A DNA stretch of 22,976 nt. Source: Chara braunii. Taxonomy: Eukaryota; Streptophyta; Charophyceae; Charales; Characeae. Positions 9,471 through 18,570 of the stretch are shown in pieces; positions within the stretch are counted from its first letter, which is position 1, and the number at the start of each line of letters is the position of its first letter. Below the pieces are notes generated by a model. The model ran no database searches. It saw nothing but the letters and a program-made list of their open reading frames with translations, and had not been told where the DNA came from. The stretch spans positions 732,110 through 755,085 of the forward strand of contig BFEA01000543.1 in NCBI GenBank assembly GCA_003427395.1, in the 5' to 3' direction. Made by a program: the position numbers and the translations under genes.

Positions 9471-9901
9471 TTGGCCGGCGGCATCGCCATGACAGGTCCA
9501 CTTGTTTTGCTAAAGGGGGTAACTCTTAACCTTACTGTATCGAACAGAATTTGTACTCTTGACCTGCGTATCAACAGCAACATGTATGAACCACCCAGCC
9601 TCTTTGCAGCTACAATTGAGGTCACTCTTGCAGTAAACCCTCAAGGGAAACTCTACAATTCGGCCAAGGCCCAGCAATGCAGTTCTTTGCTGATGTCTGC
9701 AGATTGTACATCAAGCCTTAGCTGGTGGCTTTCACGTTTGAGTTCATTGCTCGCTCTCTTTGATCAATCACCTAGACTACTGATGAGTGACAGAAGGGCC
9801 TGGCAGCATGCAAACAAAGTTTCTTTGTACACCTTTTGCCTTGATTGAAAGGCAACCACCATGTCTGTAACACTTGAGAGTATCTTCTTCTTGGGTCACA
9901 G

Positions 9902-9976
9902 GTTGATGCAGCTCTGGACCTGAGCCATACACAGAACATCGGTCGCATGATTAAGGCCCACTTCCCACATTCTCAG
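9902..9976 (+). CDS. SMC2: SMC2 exon: D-loop segment (25 codons)
   Basis: The exon reads [11 protein letters not shown], then [14 protein letters not shown], completing Walker B (ILDE|VDAALD, with the D-loop) from the previous exon. It is bounded by TCACAG|GTT and CAG|GTGTGT and is phase 0 at both ends. This 25-residue stretch is among the most conserved in SMC2, and every residue visible fits the family. Confidence 0.95.
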
Positions 9977-10391
9977 GTGTGTACAAAACTACTTCCCTTC
10001 GCTTCTATGCCAATTCCAAGCTGCTATAGCTGTGTATCGTCTTGCCGTTATGAAAATATATGTAATGGATCCTCTCATAATATATGTAATGGATCCTCCC
10101 ATACCTCATGTATTGCCATCCAATTCACATAAACTCCGTAGCATGTGATGTGAAGCGAGGAACGACAGACATGAATGGATTTTACAATCGTCCGGACTGG
10201 ATTTGCTCTCTGGTGACTAGTATGGGAAAGGGTTTGGTCGTTTTGGGGGATTCTGGTAATCGCTAGGTGCAGCAATGGTGGTCACCCAGAGGGTTGGGGG
10301 GCTCGCTGGCGAGGCAGGGAGGGGTCAAGTGCAGGGAGTGGGGGGATCACCTCGTGGACGTCCAACAGGGAATGTGTGCTCAGGTTTCAAA

Positions 10392-10664
10392 CTCCCCTAA
10401 TAGGGCCATTGGTCAAAATGGAGATTTAATATTCAATTAATTGAGTTTAATTTTGTTGAACGAAATTGAACTCTCCAGATTCAGCCCCAAAACTACCCAA
10501 TATCCTTTCCTAAGGGTCGGGCGTGCTGAAGACACATGGACCCTCCGGAGGAGATTTCGGGTTTAGGGTTTAGGGCCGAATCTGGAGAGTTCCATTCAGT
10601 ATATATAATATTATTAAATATGCAATCTCCGCTTTTTGACGAAATGACTCCTCATACGGGGGAC
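10392..10664. mobile_element. foldback element with ~85-bp imperfect arms
   Basis: The ends are ACTCCCCTAATAGGG on the left and, reverse-complemented, GTCCCCCGTATGAGG on the right. Similarity continues inward through GGTCAAAAtGGAGATT and an AT-rich part to a perfect 15-bp inner match, GAACTCTCCAGATTC (10468-10482) with its complement at 10578-10592. The core holds GGGTTTAGGGTTTAGGG (10559-10575), a telomere-like motif. Long arms with an unrelated core fit a Mutator-like or other foldback MITE, but I could not find a target-site duplication, so the superfamily is open. Confidence 0.6.
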
Positions 10665-11897
10665 AGTTGTATTGTTGTCCTACCCTATTTTCTTCTCTCT
10701 TACCTCACCTCACTCCAGCTACCTGTATCTACACCTCACCTGCAATCCCTATCTACCCGATAATGTATCCAGCAAGCAACTACTACAGGTAGTACAGGAT
10801 GCAAGACTAGGGATACGCACAGTCTTATGCAAGAAATCGCAGTTTCCCAGTGGGGCTGTACACTAAGTGTTTGGCTTTATAGTTCGGGACTTGATCCCGT
10901 GACCTGTAATTTGTATGTTTTGTTTGTTAGTTTTGAGCCCTATGGGACTTGATCCCTAAGTCTGTCACTACTAGTCTCTGTTTGGTAGCCTTAGGCCATT
11001 CGGCCTTTTCCTTTTGCCTTGTCATAGGTCTAGGTCCCCTTTCCCCCCTGTTTCCATCTAGATGCAGATGAGTATTGGCTTGTGGCCTTTGGAGTCCGTC
11101 GTAGGTCTAGGCAGAGGGTAGAAGTAGCGGGCAGGAAATTTGGTTTGGGGCTTTTCACGTTTTGTTGGCTGGGAAAACTCTGCCCGTCCGTTGCTGGAGT
11201 GCTGCTGCTCTATTTTGGGCGAGGGCATCTTCTTCCGCGAAGCCCAGCCATAGCTGAGGTTGGGAAATGAAGTTGAAGATAGCACTGCTGCTATTTCGCA
11301 GCTCTGCTTGGGAGCTTCCACAGGACTGTGTTGTTGGGTTTGGGTGCTGCCATCTTCCACTTGGCATCCATATCTGCTGTTCCTCCTCTCGAGGAACTAT
11401 GTCTTCTTCGAAGTGCTGGATCGGTTGTCTCCTGCTTCATCAGGACTTCCAGCGCTGCACTTCCGTGCGGGTGCTGAGCTGGCGCTGTAATCATTGGGGT
11501 TGCTGGTTCAGATTGGCACGTTGTGACAGCTGTGGGGTTACTGCTGCTGCAGAGCCATAGCCAGGGGTATGAGGTGGCGAGGAGGAAGAAGAAGACTCCT
11601 GCATACTTCGTTGAACACTGGTTTCTGGTTGTTCGGGGTTGTTGTAAACGCGGTTGTGATTCTTGGAACAAGTACTCTGGATTGATTGGAGGAGGAGGGG
11701 GGATTACAGAATTGAAATTCGCTTTTCAATTCTCTGTGTGATTTGAGCTTCCGCTGTGCATATTCTCTCTCCGGTTTTGTGTGGATTTGCCTCCTCCGAG
11801 TCTACTCTGTAATTGCATGCGTGTATGGGAACGTGTGAATTCATTGTGGATGGAAGTTCAATCGGGTACATAACACTTAAATACGCTGGGTAAGCCT

Positions 11898-11982
11898 TGA
11901 GCTATCCTAAAGTTATGGGTCTATGCCTACCTACCTAACTCTGCTCTGTGCGGGGGAGCAGCACCCAAGCTTCTAAAACCTG
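11898..11982 (-). repeat. SINE family A, 3' part only
   Basis: The reverse complement carries the family-A body: GCTGCTCCC-CCGCACAGAG, AGACCCATAACTTTAGGATA. It matches the 3' parts of the copies at 14563-14826 and 15176-15400. It is joined tail-out to the head of the next copy, forming a head-to-head pair in the intron. Confidence 0.7.
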
Positions 11983-12160
11983 GCGCGGGCCAGCTCAGTT
12001 GGTTGAGTGCGTAAGTGGCACCCAGGAGGTCGTGGGTTCGATACCCAACGTCATCCTTTCGATTCTCGTGACCTCCCAGGAGTATGCTTCGGGTTCACCA
12101 GCGGAGATTGTTGGCTTCAGTCTCCTGGCAAGTTGATGAAATGACTTGTAGTTTTTTTGC
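11983..12160 (+). repeat. SINE family A, head and mid part
   Basis: A-box CAGCTCAGTTGG (11991-12002) and B-box GGTTCGATACC (12035-12045) form a polymerase III internal promoter. Downstream lie the family-specific stretches CATCCTTTCGATTCTCGTGA and GTATGCTTCGGGTTCACCAG, then TTGTTGGCTT. The copy loses similarity at a T-run near 12150. The intact boxes mean it could still be transcribed from within the SMC2 intron. Confidence 0.75.
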
Positions 12161-12453
12161 CGCCTTGATTTTCTTTGCATTTTTCCTGGCTTTTCTGTGG
12201 TGATCTCCAGGGTTTGCCCCTGGGTTTTGGTTATCAGCATGGCTGGGGCTGCCCTCGCCGCGGATCACTAGCTGGGGATGACCAACCCTCGTGCCCCCTG
12301 TCATTTCAGCAGTGCATACATGTTCCTTTCGACATATTCTTTGAATGGTAATTGAGAGCTGTTAAGGGTGGCCAGCAAATGACGCTGACATTTTCGTTTG
12401 TGTTCGTCTTTTGGCTGTTTTATGGTTTTCCTTGCCTCTTCTTAATCTCGCAG

Positions 12454-12567
12454 TTTGTCGTTGTGTCCTTGAAGGAGGGCATGTTCAACAATGCCAATGT
12501 CATTTTCCGAACGAAGTTCGTGGATGGTCTGTCAACTGTCACAAGAACGGTTCCAGCCCGAAAATAA
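12454..12567 (+). CDS. SMC2: SMC2 last exon
   Basis: The exon follows CTCGCAG and reads [18 protein letters not shown], then [15 protein letters not shown] and PARK before a TAA at 12565-12567. It supplies the H-loop region and the end of the ATPase head. SMC2 proteins usually stop close after the RTKFVDG..TV motif, so the C-terminus is natural. With the two exons before it, 137 residues of the C-terminal head are present, and Walker B, the signature and the D-loop are all intact; the gene looks functional. Confidence 0.95.
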   Translation, partial: FVVVSLKEGMFNNANVIFRTKFVDGLSTVTRTVPARK

Positions 12568-12594
12568 GTAAGGACCGATACCGGCGATACGTGC

Positions 12595-12600
12595 AATAAA
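12595..12600 (+). terminator. SMC2: possible SMC2 polyadenylation signal
   Basis: AATAAA lies 27 bp after the SMC2 stop codon. The distance is short but usable, and C-rich DNA follows. Whether it is used cannot be told from sequence alone. Confidence 0.45.
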
Positions 12601-12701
12601 CTCCCTAAACCGTCCCCACATCTTTGATTACATCGCCCGCCCCTTCACTCCCCCCCCTGTGCACCCCCCCCGGTGCACCCCCCTCTGTGCCCCTGGCCCT
12701 G

Positions 12702-12781
<80 letters not shown>

Positions 12782-12782
12782 N

Positions 12783-12874
<92 letters not shown>
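12702..12874. repeat. (CT)n-(CA)n microsatellite with gap (N at 12782)
   Basis: A CT run from 12702 to 12840 passes directly into a CA run to 12874. The single N at 12782 lies in the middle of the CT run and marks unknown true length. Imperfect C-rich repeats (TGCACCCCC) precede it at 12655-12690. Confidence 0.9.
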
Positions 12875-12878
<4 letters not shown>

Positions 12879-12904
12879 ATACTGATCAGTGAGAGGCAGA
12901 GCCC

Positions 12905-14167
12905 TTGAGCCACTGATGCACTGCGGGTGTTTTCGAAGAAGAAGGCTGGCTATGGCCTGTGGCAGACCTTCCAAAGCTACGATGCCAGGTGAGTGGACGC
13001 CTCCACTACGCTCCGACCTCTCCCAGCACTACTCTGCCCTACTCTACCTCCTCTACCACTAGGCTGCTCCTCCACTCCCACTCGCGGCCTGGTGGCACAT
13101 GTATAACCGAGCCATCCCTCTCCAAAGTACTACTGGGGCGGCCACCACACGACCTGGCCTCTCTCCTGGGCTGTCCGATCGGCCAAGGATCTGGCGGTCC
13201 AGATAAGAGGCCAGGTGGCCAAAGTAAATGCACAGACCCAAAACGAGTGGCCTGGATTCCGGCCAAAGTCCACGCCCTCCGTTGCTGTCAACAACAGGGT
13301 GTGGACTGAAAGCTGGCCTGGGCACAAATACAGACATAGGCCCAGCCATAAACAGTTAAGCTGGGCCAAAACGTGAAACGGCATCTGCCAGGGGACGAAC
13401 CTAGGCCTGTTCGGACGAATACTGAAACAACAGAATCTAAACCAGGACAAAACGAACTGGCACAAAACAAAACCGTGCTGACATGAAGAAAAGACGCAGC
13501 AATTAAAAGCAAAGCGAAGTTGAGAAAACTGATTTCAGAACAAACAAAAATACCCACACGCGTGTGGGAACGAACTCACCAGGGGGCCTTCTCATGGCTG
13601 AGACCCTCTCTGCCAGCCGAACGCCTGGAAAGGGCCTAGGCGGCTGAGGGGCCTGCGCAAGGGATGTCCGGCCCCCCACGTCTGGTGCAGGAGGCCCCAG
13701 CATGCCACATACGGACACACCACGAGGATCATTAAGAGAAGAGACAAAGTGTAAGCTGAAGCTCGAAGGAAAAATGAACCGGAGTATACTTCCCTCTTTT
13801 CCTCCGTTCATAGTGTGCAAGTGGGCCGTTAAGGCACTTGGGGATGTGGGCAGCTCGTGCTCAACCACAATCAACGTGGTGTGCCTTGTACGTGAGAGGC
13901 ACAGTAAAAGGGGAGCCAAAGGGGTACCCCAAAGAAAGCCAAAGTAAAGATAGTCAAGAAAGGGATACGACAGATCTGTTCTGCTTAATGTTGCTTGCTA
14001 TAGACGAGTATAGACTAGTATAGAGCTAAAACTGATTCATCGCTGGAGTTGCTCATCTCAAGTGCACTTCATTGTGTGCAATAGAGGTAAAGCTGCTTCG
14101 ATTTCGGATTTACTCATCTGGTGGGAACAGGGGCTGTTTTCATGACAATCTACACAACGCACATCAG
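12905..14167. other. intergenic stretch, no gene recognised
   Basis: Both strands have open frames of 60-140 codons, but none shows a domain, splice pattern or codon signature I trust. There is a perfect 16-bp palindrome, CCCACACGCGTGTGGG, at 13553-13568. Two B-box-like GTTCGT..CCC motifs on the minus strand (near 13402-13390 and 13575-13560) may be remnants of tRNA-derived repeats. Confidence 0.5.
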
Positions 14168-14276
14168 TACCGTCTTCAGCCGAATAGAACGGCCGGTCAT
14201 AATACCTGTGTTTTGGGCAACTTTCAGACCAGATGCAGCAATAATGACCGGGCGTTTTATTCGGGTGAAGACGGTA
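14168..14276. mobile_element. MITE copy 2, mariner-like, TA-flanked, 109 bp
   Basis: It begins TA-CCGTCTTCAGCCGAATAG and ends TTATTCGGGTGAAGACGG-TA. Its length equals that of the copy at 4760-4868, and the core shares TTTCAGACCAGATGCAGCAA. The outer 8 bp pair perfectly here (CCGTCTTC/GAAGACGG), so this copy is closer to the ancestral ends than copy 1. Confidence 0.85.
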
Positions 14277-14562
14277 GTTTTTCAGACTCAGTGCCAATCT
14301 TTTTTTTTTTTTTTTTCTATAAAAATACAGCTGTCTTCTCCTTATATGGGGGACGAGCTGTATTTGCTAGCCTATTTTCTTCGCTCAAATTTTGTAACTA
14401 CCTCGTCCTTAACTACCTACCTACCATTGTCTACTAGTCCGACCAGAATCCCTACCTTAATCCAGCAATGGGAAGCAAGCTATTCCACTGCTTCAGGACG
14501 AGATTGGAGCTAGACACTAGGTCCAGGGTCTAAGACTACCTTACATTTACTTTACCAGAGCC

Positions 14563-14826
14563 AAGTTATCTTAAGGTTATGGGTCTACGTCTACCTATCT
14601 CTGCTCTGTGCGGGGAGCAGTACCCACGCTCCTAAGAGTCCTACCACCTGGTGTGGGCTGGTACAGACAACCAGCCAGGAGGCCCAAGCCAACAATCTCT
14701 GTTGGTGACCCCGAAGCATCTCCCAGGAGGACGTGGGGATCGAAAGGACGACGCTGGGTATCGAACCCGCGACCTCCCGAGTGCCACTTCCGTGCTCGAC
14801 CAACTGACCTAGCCCGCTTGGGCAGA
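14563..14826 (-). repeat. SINE family A, near full length
   Basis: Minus-strand reading: A-box TAGGTCAGTTGG (14811-14800), B-box GGTTCGATACC (14767-14757), then CGTCGTCCTTTCGATCCCCA, TGCTTCGGGGTCACCA, TTGTTGGCTTGGGCCTCCTG, the GCTCCCCGCACAGAGCAGAG body and the end ATAACCTTAAGATAAC. About 264 bp. It is the most complete of the four copies and defines the family: a tRNA head followed by a body of about 190 bp without a poly-A tail. Confidence 0.8.
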
Positions 14827-14889
14827 CTCGCTGCCATTCTTCTCCGGGTTGTTGTGAGTAAACCCAACCACTTTTCGCAGGGGTATCTT

Positions 14890-15030
14890 TAACTCTGGGT
14901 GATATGGTGAGTCTGATGAGTCCTGCCCATCAGTCGTATCCTTCGCAGACTGTTGGGGGTTCAAACTCCTGATGAGGCAGTTAAAGTCAGATGAAACAGT
15001 GTGGCACGGTCATGCATTTTTTTTTTGTGG
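14890..15030 (+). repeat. possible tRNA-like repeat with T-rich end
   Basis: A B-box-like GGTTCAAACTCC lies at 14949-14960 and a run of T at about 15018-15026. No good A-box is visible. This may be a diverged SINE head. Confidence 0.25.
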
Positions 15031-15175
15031 AGTTGTGTATAGCGAACGTGACAACACACACCGCTAAGCAGGAGGATGTAACTCTTGTGAGTAGACCTCA
15101 GCAGGGCATACTCACACTATCACTTTGCCTAACTTATCCTGCACATGATTGCAGTCAGATACATCCATCCAGGCC

Positions 15176-15400
15176 GTAATCGGGAAAGTGCTACTCAGGA
15201 GGTCATGGGTCCGATACCCAGTGTCGTCCTTTCGATCCCCTCAGCCTCTTGGGGTATGCTTCGGGTTCACCAGCGGCGACTGTTGGCTTAGGCCTCCCGG
15301 CTGGTTGTGGAAGTAATCGATTCTTTCCAGCCCGCGGGTACTGCTCCCCACACAGAGCAGAGATAGGTTGAGGTAGACCCATAACCTTAGGATAGCCCCG
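15176..15400 (+). repeat. SINE family A, degenerate head
   Basis: The B-box GGTCCGATACC (15208-15218) has one change from the family. The A-box region is replaced by unrelated sequence. The body is complete: GTCGTCCTTTCGATCCCC, GTATGCTTCGGGTTCACCAG, TTAGGCCTCCCGGCTGG, CTCCCCACACAGAGCAGAG, ATAACCTTAGGATAGC. It is the 5'-truncated relative of the copy at 14563-14826. Confidence 0.8.
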
Positions 15401-15476
15401 CTTTGCCCCGTAAATTTCAGCTTCCTGCCTCTCAGATAATTGTAGGTGGTTCCTAGCTGGTAGACTTTGGGGGTTA

Positions 15477-15630
15477 GGGCCAGATCCCACTGGCAAAGAG
15501 GATTGGAATAAGGACGTGTTCCAGGAAGAGATGCAGAAAAGCAGATCAATTACAGTTTTTTGCACCTCACCACAAACACGTCCAGATTCAGACACTTATT
15601 CCAATTGGTTTTGCCAGTGGGATCTCGCCC
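15477..15630. mobile_element. Tourist-like MITE (PIF/Harbinger), TTA duplication
   Basis: The arms 15477-15511 (GGGCCAGATCCCACTGGCAA) and 15596-15630 (reverse complement GGGCGAGATCCCACTGGCAA) match at 30 of 35 positions. TTA stands directly outside both ends (15474-15476 and 15631-15633), the 3-bp target duplication expected from PIF/Harbinger transposases. GGG-type ends also fit. The 154-bp element encodes nothing and is non-autonomous. Confidence 0.85.
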
Positions 15631-15633
15631 TTA

Positions 15634-16162
15634 GTGTAATTCACCTGTTTCTTCTTCAGGGATTGTTGTGGCCCATTAGGTAGGTAGGTAGCTAGGGTGC
15701 CATAGACACAAGATTGAGAGAAGAAAATAGCGTAGCAGAAAATACACCTTGTCACCCATATATATGAGGAGAAGACACTTGTTTTTTTTCCTTTCTTTTT
15801 TAAACAAACAAAATAAAAGATCCTCTGTTTTTTCTCTAGCAAATCCTTGTTTTTTCAAAGCATCCTGTATTTCAGCAGATAAAGGTCGATCAAAACCTTG
15901 TGTTTATTTTTGCCAAACGTTGTCTCCACAAGGCCCCTTCAAGAATCCATGCTTAAGCCCTTCGGTGCCTTTCCCATATATTGGCCAGGGGGGGACATAG
16001 AGTAGAAGCATTTCTAGTCAGATGAATTTGGGCGCTCCCAAGCGACCTGTGAATTCATGCTACTGTTGGTCAGGTCGAGACTACTCTCGGCTGCTGTGGC
16101 ATTGGCAGTGCTGGAAGATGGAATTCTTGTAAGAAGCCTCATGTAGCTTCCCTGTGTCGAGC
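15634..16162. other. intergenic stretch, nothing recognised
   Basis: AT-rich at 15700-15860 and mixed after that. No ORF, repeat pair or RNA gene is supported. Confidence 0.45.
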
Positions 16163-16340
16163 GTAGGGTTTAGGGTTCTGTGGTGTCGCGATTAGGGTTT
16201 AGCGTTCTCTAGTGTCGGGTTTAGGGTTTAGGGTTTAGGGTTTAGAGCTCTCTGGTGTCAGGTTTAGGGTTTAGGGTTTAGAGCTCCCTGGTGTCAGGTT
16301 TAGGGTTTAGGTTTCCGTTGTGTCGGGCTTAGGGTTTAGG
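16163..16340 (+). repeat. interstitial telomere-like TTTAGGG array, composite
   Basis: Short runs of one to four TTTAGGG units, the plant telomere repeat, alternate with a spacer of the form (C/T)TCTCTGGTGTC(A/G)GG. Five spacer-plus-run units can be counted at about 16174, 16208, 16248, 16285 and 16314. The regular spacer shows that the whole composite was amplified as a unit, so this is not a simple chromosome-end relic. Confidence 0.85.
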
Positions 16341-16834
16341 CTATTTTCTGAATGATTTGATTGTTTTGTGGATTAATATTTAGAAATAATATGTGACCAT
16401 TTTGAATGAATTATTGACGATATATACTCAATGAAATTACAAGCTCAAAAAAAGAAAAGAGCCCGGAATTTGGGCTCCTCTCGGAGAGCGCAGAAAAACC
16501 CCACCGCCAATTTTTATTTTATTTTATTTTCAATTTTTTCCCATGCCCGGGTGACCGGCTAGTCATGAAAATCTTCCTAGATGAGCACATCATAAGCCCC
16601 GTTCATTCTGAGGGGTAGCAGTCAGGATGCTTATCACCTGCAAGCATGTGCAAGGAAAATGAGCAATAGCGAAATGACAGAAATCCAGAATGCAAAATCA
16701 CATTGAAACCCAGAAAGTCCAACGGTATCCAGAAAGCATAAATGCGCGCCTACGAAGAAATAAAGCACTGAATCCAAATGTCAATGAGAGCATACTCTCG
16801 CCACCACCAACATATGTATCCAGAGCATGGCAGC
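16341..16834. other. AT-rich intergenic stretch
   Basis: AT-rich DNA with a small hairpin (GAGCCCGGAATTTGGGCTC, 16459-16477) and an ATTTT run at 16513-16540. No gene recognised. Confidence 0.45.
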
Positions 16835-17207
16835 GATCCGGACCTCCGGACAGGGATCCGGACCGTCCGGTGTCTGGTGTTTGGTGAACGTGTCCGTATC
16901 CCGGTCCGGATTCCAGACCCTTTGGCCAACGGCCAAAATTTTTCTTGGCTGTCCAGCAGGGTTGCACCCGCCTACCGTCGGCGGGCCTCGACCGGTCGGG
17001 CGCCGACCAGCCGACCGGCCGATCGGTCGGCGGGCGACCGATTGGCGGGGTCGGGCAGTTTCGCGCGGCGGCGCGCCCCGCCCGGTAGGCCCACTTTTCG
17101 GCAGCGGGGCGGTACCGCCGGCGGTCGGCTTGTTGGGGGTCGGCCTGGGAGGCCGCCGACCGTGCTCACCGACTTTTCCACGGTTGGTGGCCTTCATAAG
17201 AGTGTCA

Positions 17208-17281
17208 CTGCCCACACTCTCCTCAGTCTTCTGCTGTGGCATTCTTCGCGCCGCCCGGGAAAGTGAGGAGAGTGCAGGCAG
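17208..17281. repeat. hairpin with 18-bp arms
   Basis: CTGCCCACACTCTCCTCA (17208-17225) pairs with TGAGGAGAGTGCAGGCAG (17264-17281) at 16 of 18 positions. It lies between the palindromic left-end region and the TTC-rich leader of the hAT element. Confidence 0.65.
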
Positions 17282-17396
17282 CTTAGAGATCGCAGGGAGA
17301 TGAGGCCATGGTGGGGCTGCAGCTTCGACAGTTGTGAAAACTTCGTGACTGCGCATCGTGAAACAGTGGTTGAGCCAGATAAGAAGAGAGAAGAGG

Positions 17397-17720
17397 TTCT
17401 TCTTCTTCGTGTTCTTCCACATTCGAGAAATTTGTGAGATCTTCTTCTTCTTCTTCTTCTTCTTCTTCTTCTTCTTCTTCTTCTTCTTCTCTTCTCTATT
17501 AGAAAAATCGCACATTGGCAAGTTTGCCCTAATCTTCTTCTTCTTCTTCTTCTTCTTCTTCTTCTTCTTCTTCTTCTTCTTCTTCTACTCTTTTCTATTA
17601 GAAAAATCGCACATTGGCAAGTTTGCCCTAATCTGTTTTTTCTTCTTCTTCTTCTTCTTCTTCTTCTTCTACTACTCTTTGAATTTCGAAAAATCGCACA
17701 TTGTCAAGTTTGCCCTAATT
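17397..17720. repeat. (TTC)n blocks with a ~45-bp unit repeated three times
   Basis: The unit containing GAAAAATCGCACATTGGCAA and GTTTGCCCTAAT occurs at 17490-17534, 17587-17633 and 17671-17720 (third copy diverged). Pure TTC blocks lie before each copy, so the spacing is 99 and 87 bp. The frame is open on the plus strand through most of this only because TTC, TCT and CTT contain no stop. Confidence 0.8.
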
Positions 17721-18522
17721 TCTTCCTTTTTTTTTTTCTTTTCTTCTTCTTCTTCTTCTTCTTCTTCTTCTTCTTCTTCTTCTTCTTCTTCGTCTTCTTC
17801 TATTTCTTCTCTCCGTCATCATCATCTTCTTCTTCTTCTTCTTCTCTCCTCCTCCTCCTCCTCCTCCTCCTTCTTCTTCTTCTTCTTCTTCTTCTTCTTC
17901 TTCTTCTTCTTCTTCTTCGTCGTCGTCTTCTTCCTCTTTTTCTTCTTCTCTCCATCTTCTTCTTCTTCTTGTTCTTCCTCCTCCCACCTCCGATTTTTTT
18001 TTTTCCGGAAATTTGTCGGACAGCGGGCACTCACCTCCCTCCACTTCTACTTCTCCCTCTTCTTCTTCTTCTTCTTCTCTCCTTCTTCTTTTCTTCTTCT
18101 TCTTCTTCTTCTTCTTCTTCTTCTTCTTCTTCTTCTTCTTCTTCTTCTTCTTCTTCTTNTTCTTCTTCTTCTTCTTCTTCTTCTTCTTCTTCTTCTTCTT
18201 CTTCTTCTTCTTCTTCTTCTTCTTCTTCTCTCCTTTTTCTTCTTCCTCTTCTTCTTCTTCGTCTTCTTCTTCTTCTCTCCATCTTCTTCTTCTTCGTCTT
18301 CTTCTTCTTCTCTCCATCTTCTTCTTCTTCTTCCTCCTCCCACCTTCGATTTTTTTATTTTATTTTTCCGAAAATTCGTCGGACAGCGGGCACTCACCTC
18401 CCTCCACTTCTACTTCTCCCTCTTCTTCTCCTTCTTCTTCTTCTTCTCCATCTTCTCTTCTTCCTCTTCTTCTTCTTCTNCTTCTCCCTCTTCTTCTCCT
18501 TCTTCTTCTTCTTCTCCATCTT

Positions 18523-18570
<48 letters not shown>

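Larger units (their letters stand above)
6891..9901 (+). other. SMC2: SMC2 intron, 3011 bp, repeat-filled
   Basis: The intron starts GTGAGTAA and ends TTGGGTCACAG. It holds two tRNA-like SINE heads, a short hairpin, a minisatellite and facing purine-rich and pyrimidine-rich tracts (separate entries). Open frames inside it, for example 9471-9848, show no family resemblance and no splice support, and I treat them as chance. Confidence 0.85.
9977..12453 (+). other. SMC2: SMC2 intron, 2477 bp, repeat-filled
   Basis: The intron starts GTGTGTAC and ends CTTAATCTCGCAG. It contains a foldback element (10392-10664) and two SINE pieces (11898-12160). Between 10665 and 11890 I see no recognisable feature. 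Several open frames of 60-130 codons overlap there on both strands, which is expected in GC-balanced non-coding DNA. Confidence 0.85.

Noticed and set aside
9471-9848. A 125-codon plus-strand frame before an SMC2 exon
   Set aside because: It lies fully inside an SMC2 intron with good splice sites, has no domain, and ends before the exon.
11058-11741. Several overlapping frames of 70-126 codons on both strands
   Set aside because: They overlap each other in many frames, have no recognisable motif and lie in an SMC2 intron.
12605-12913. Arg-Glu, Ser-Leu and Thr-His repeat proteins on both strands
   Set aside because: These are translations of the CT/CA microsatellite, and the run contains an assembly N.
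12960-13990. A second host gene between SMC2 and the hAT element
   Set aside because: Open frames overlap on both strands with no domain, no splice pattern and no codon bias that stands out.
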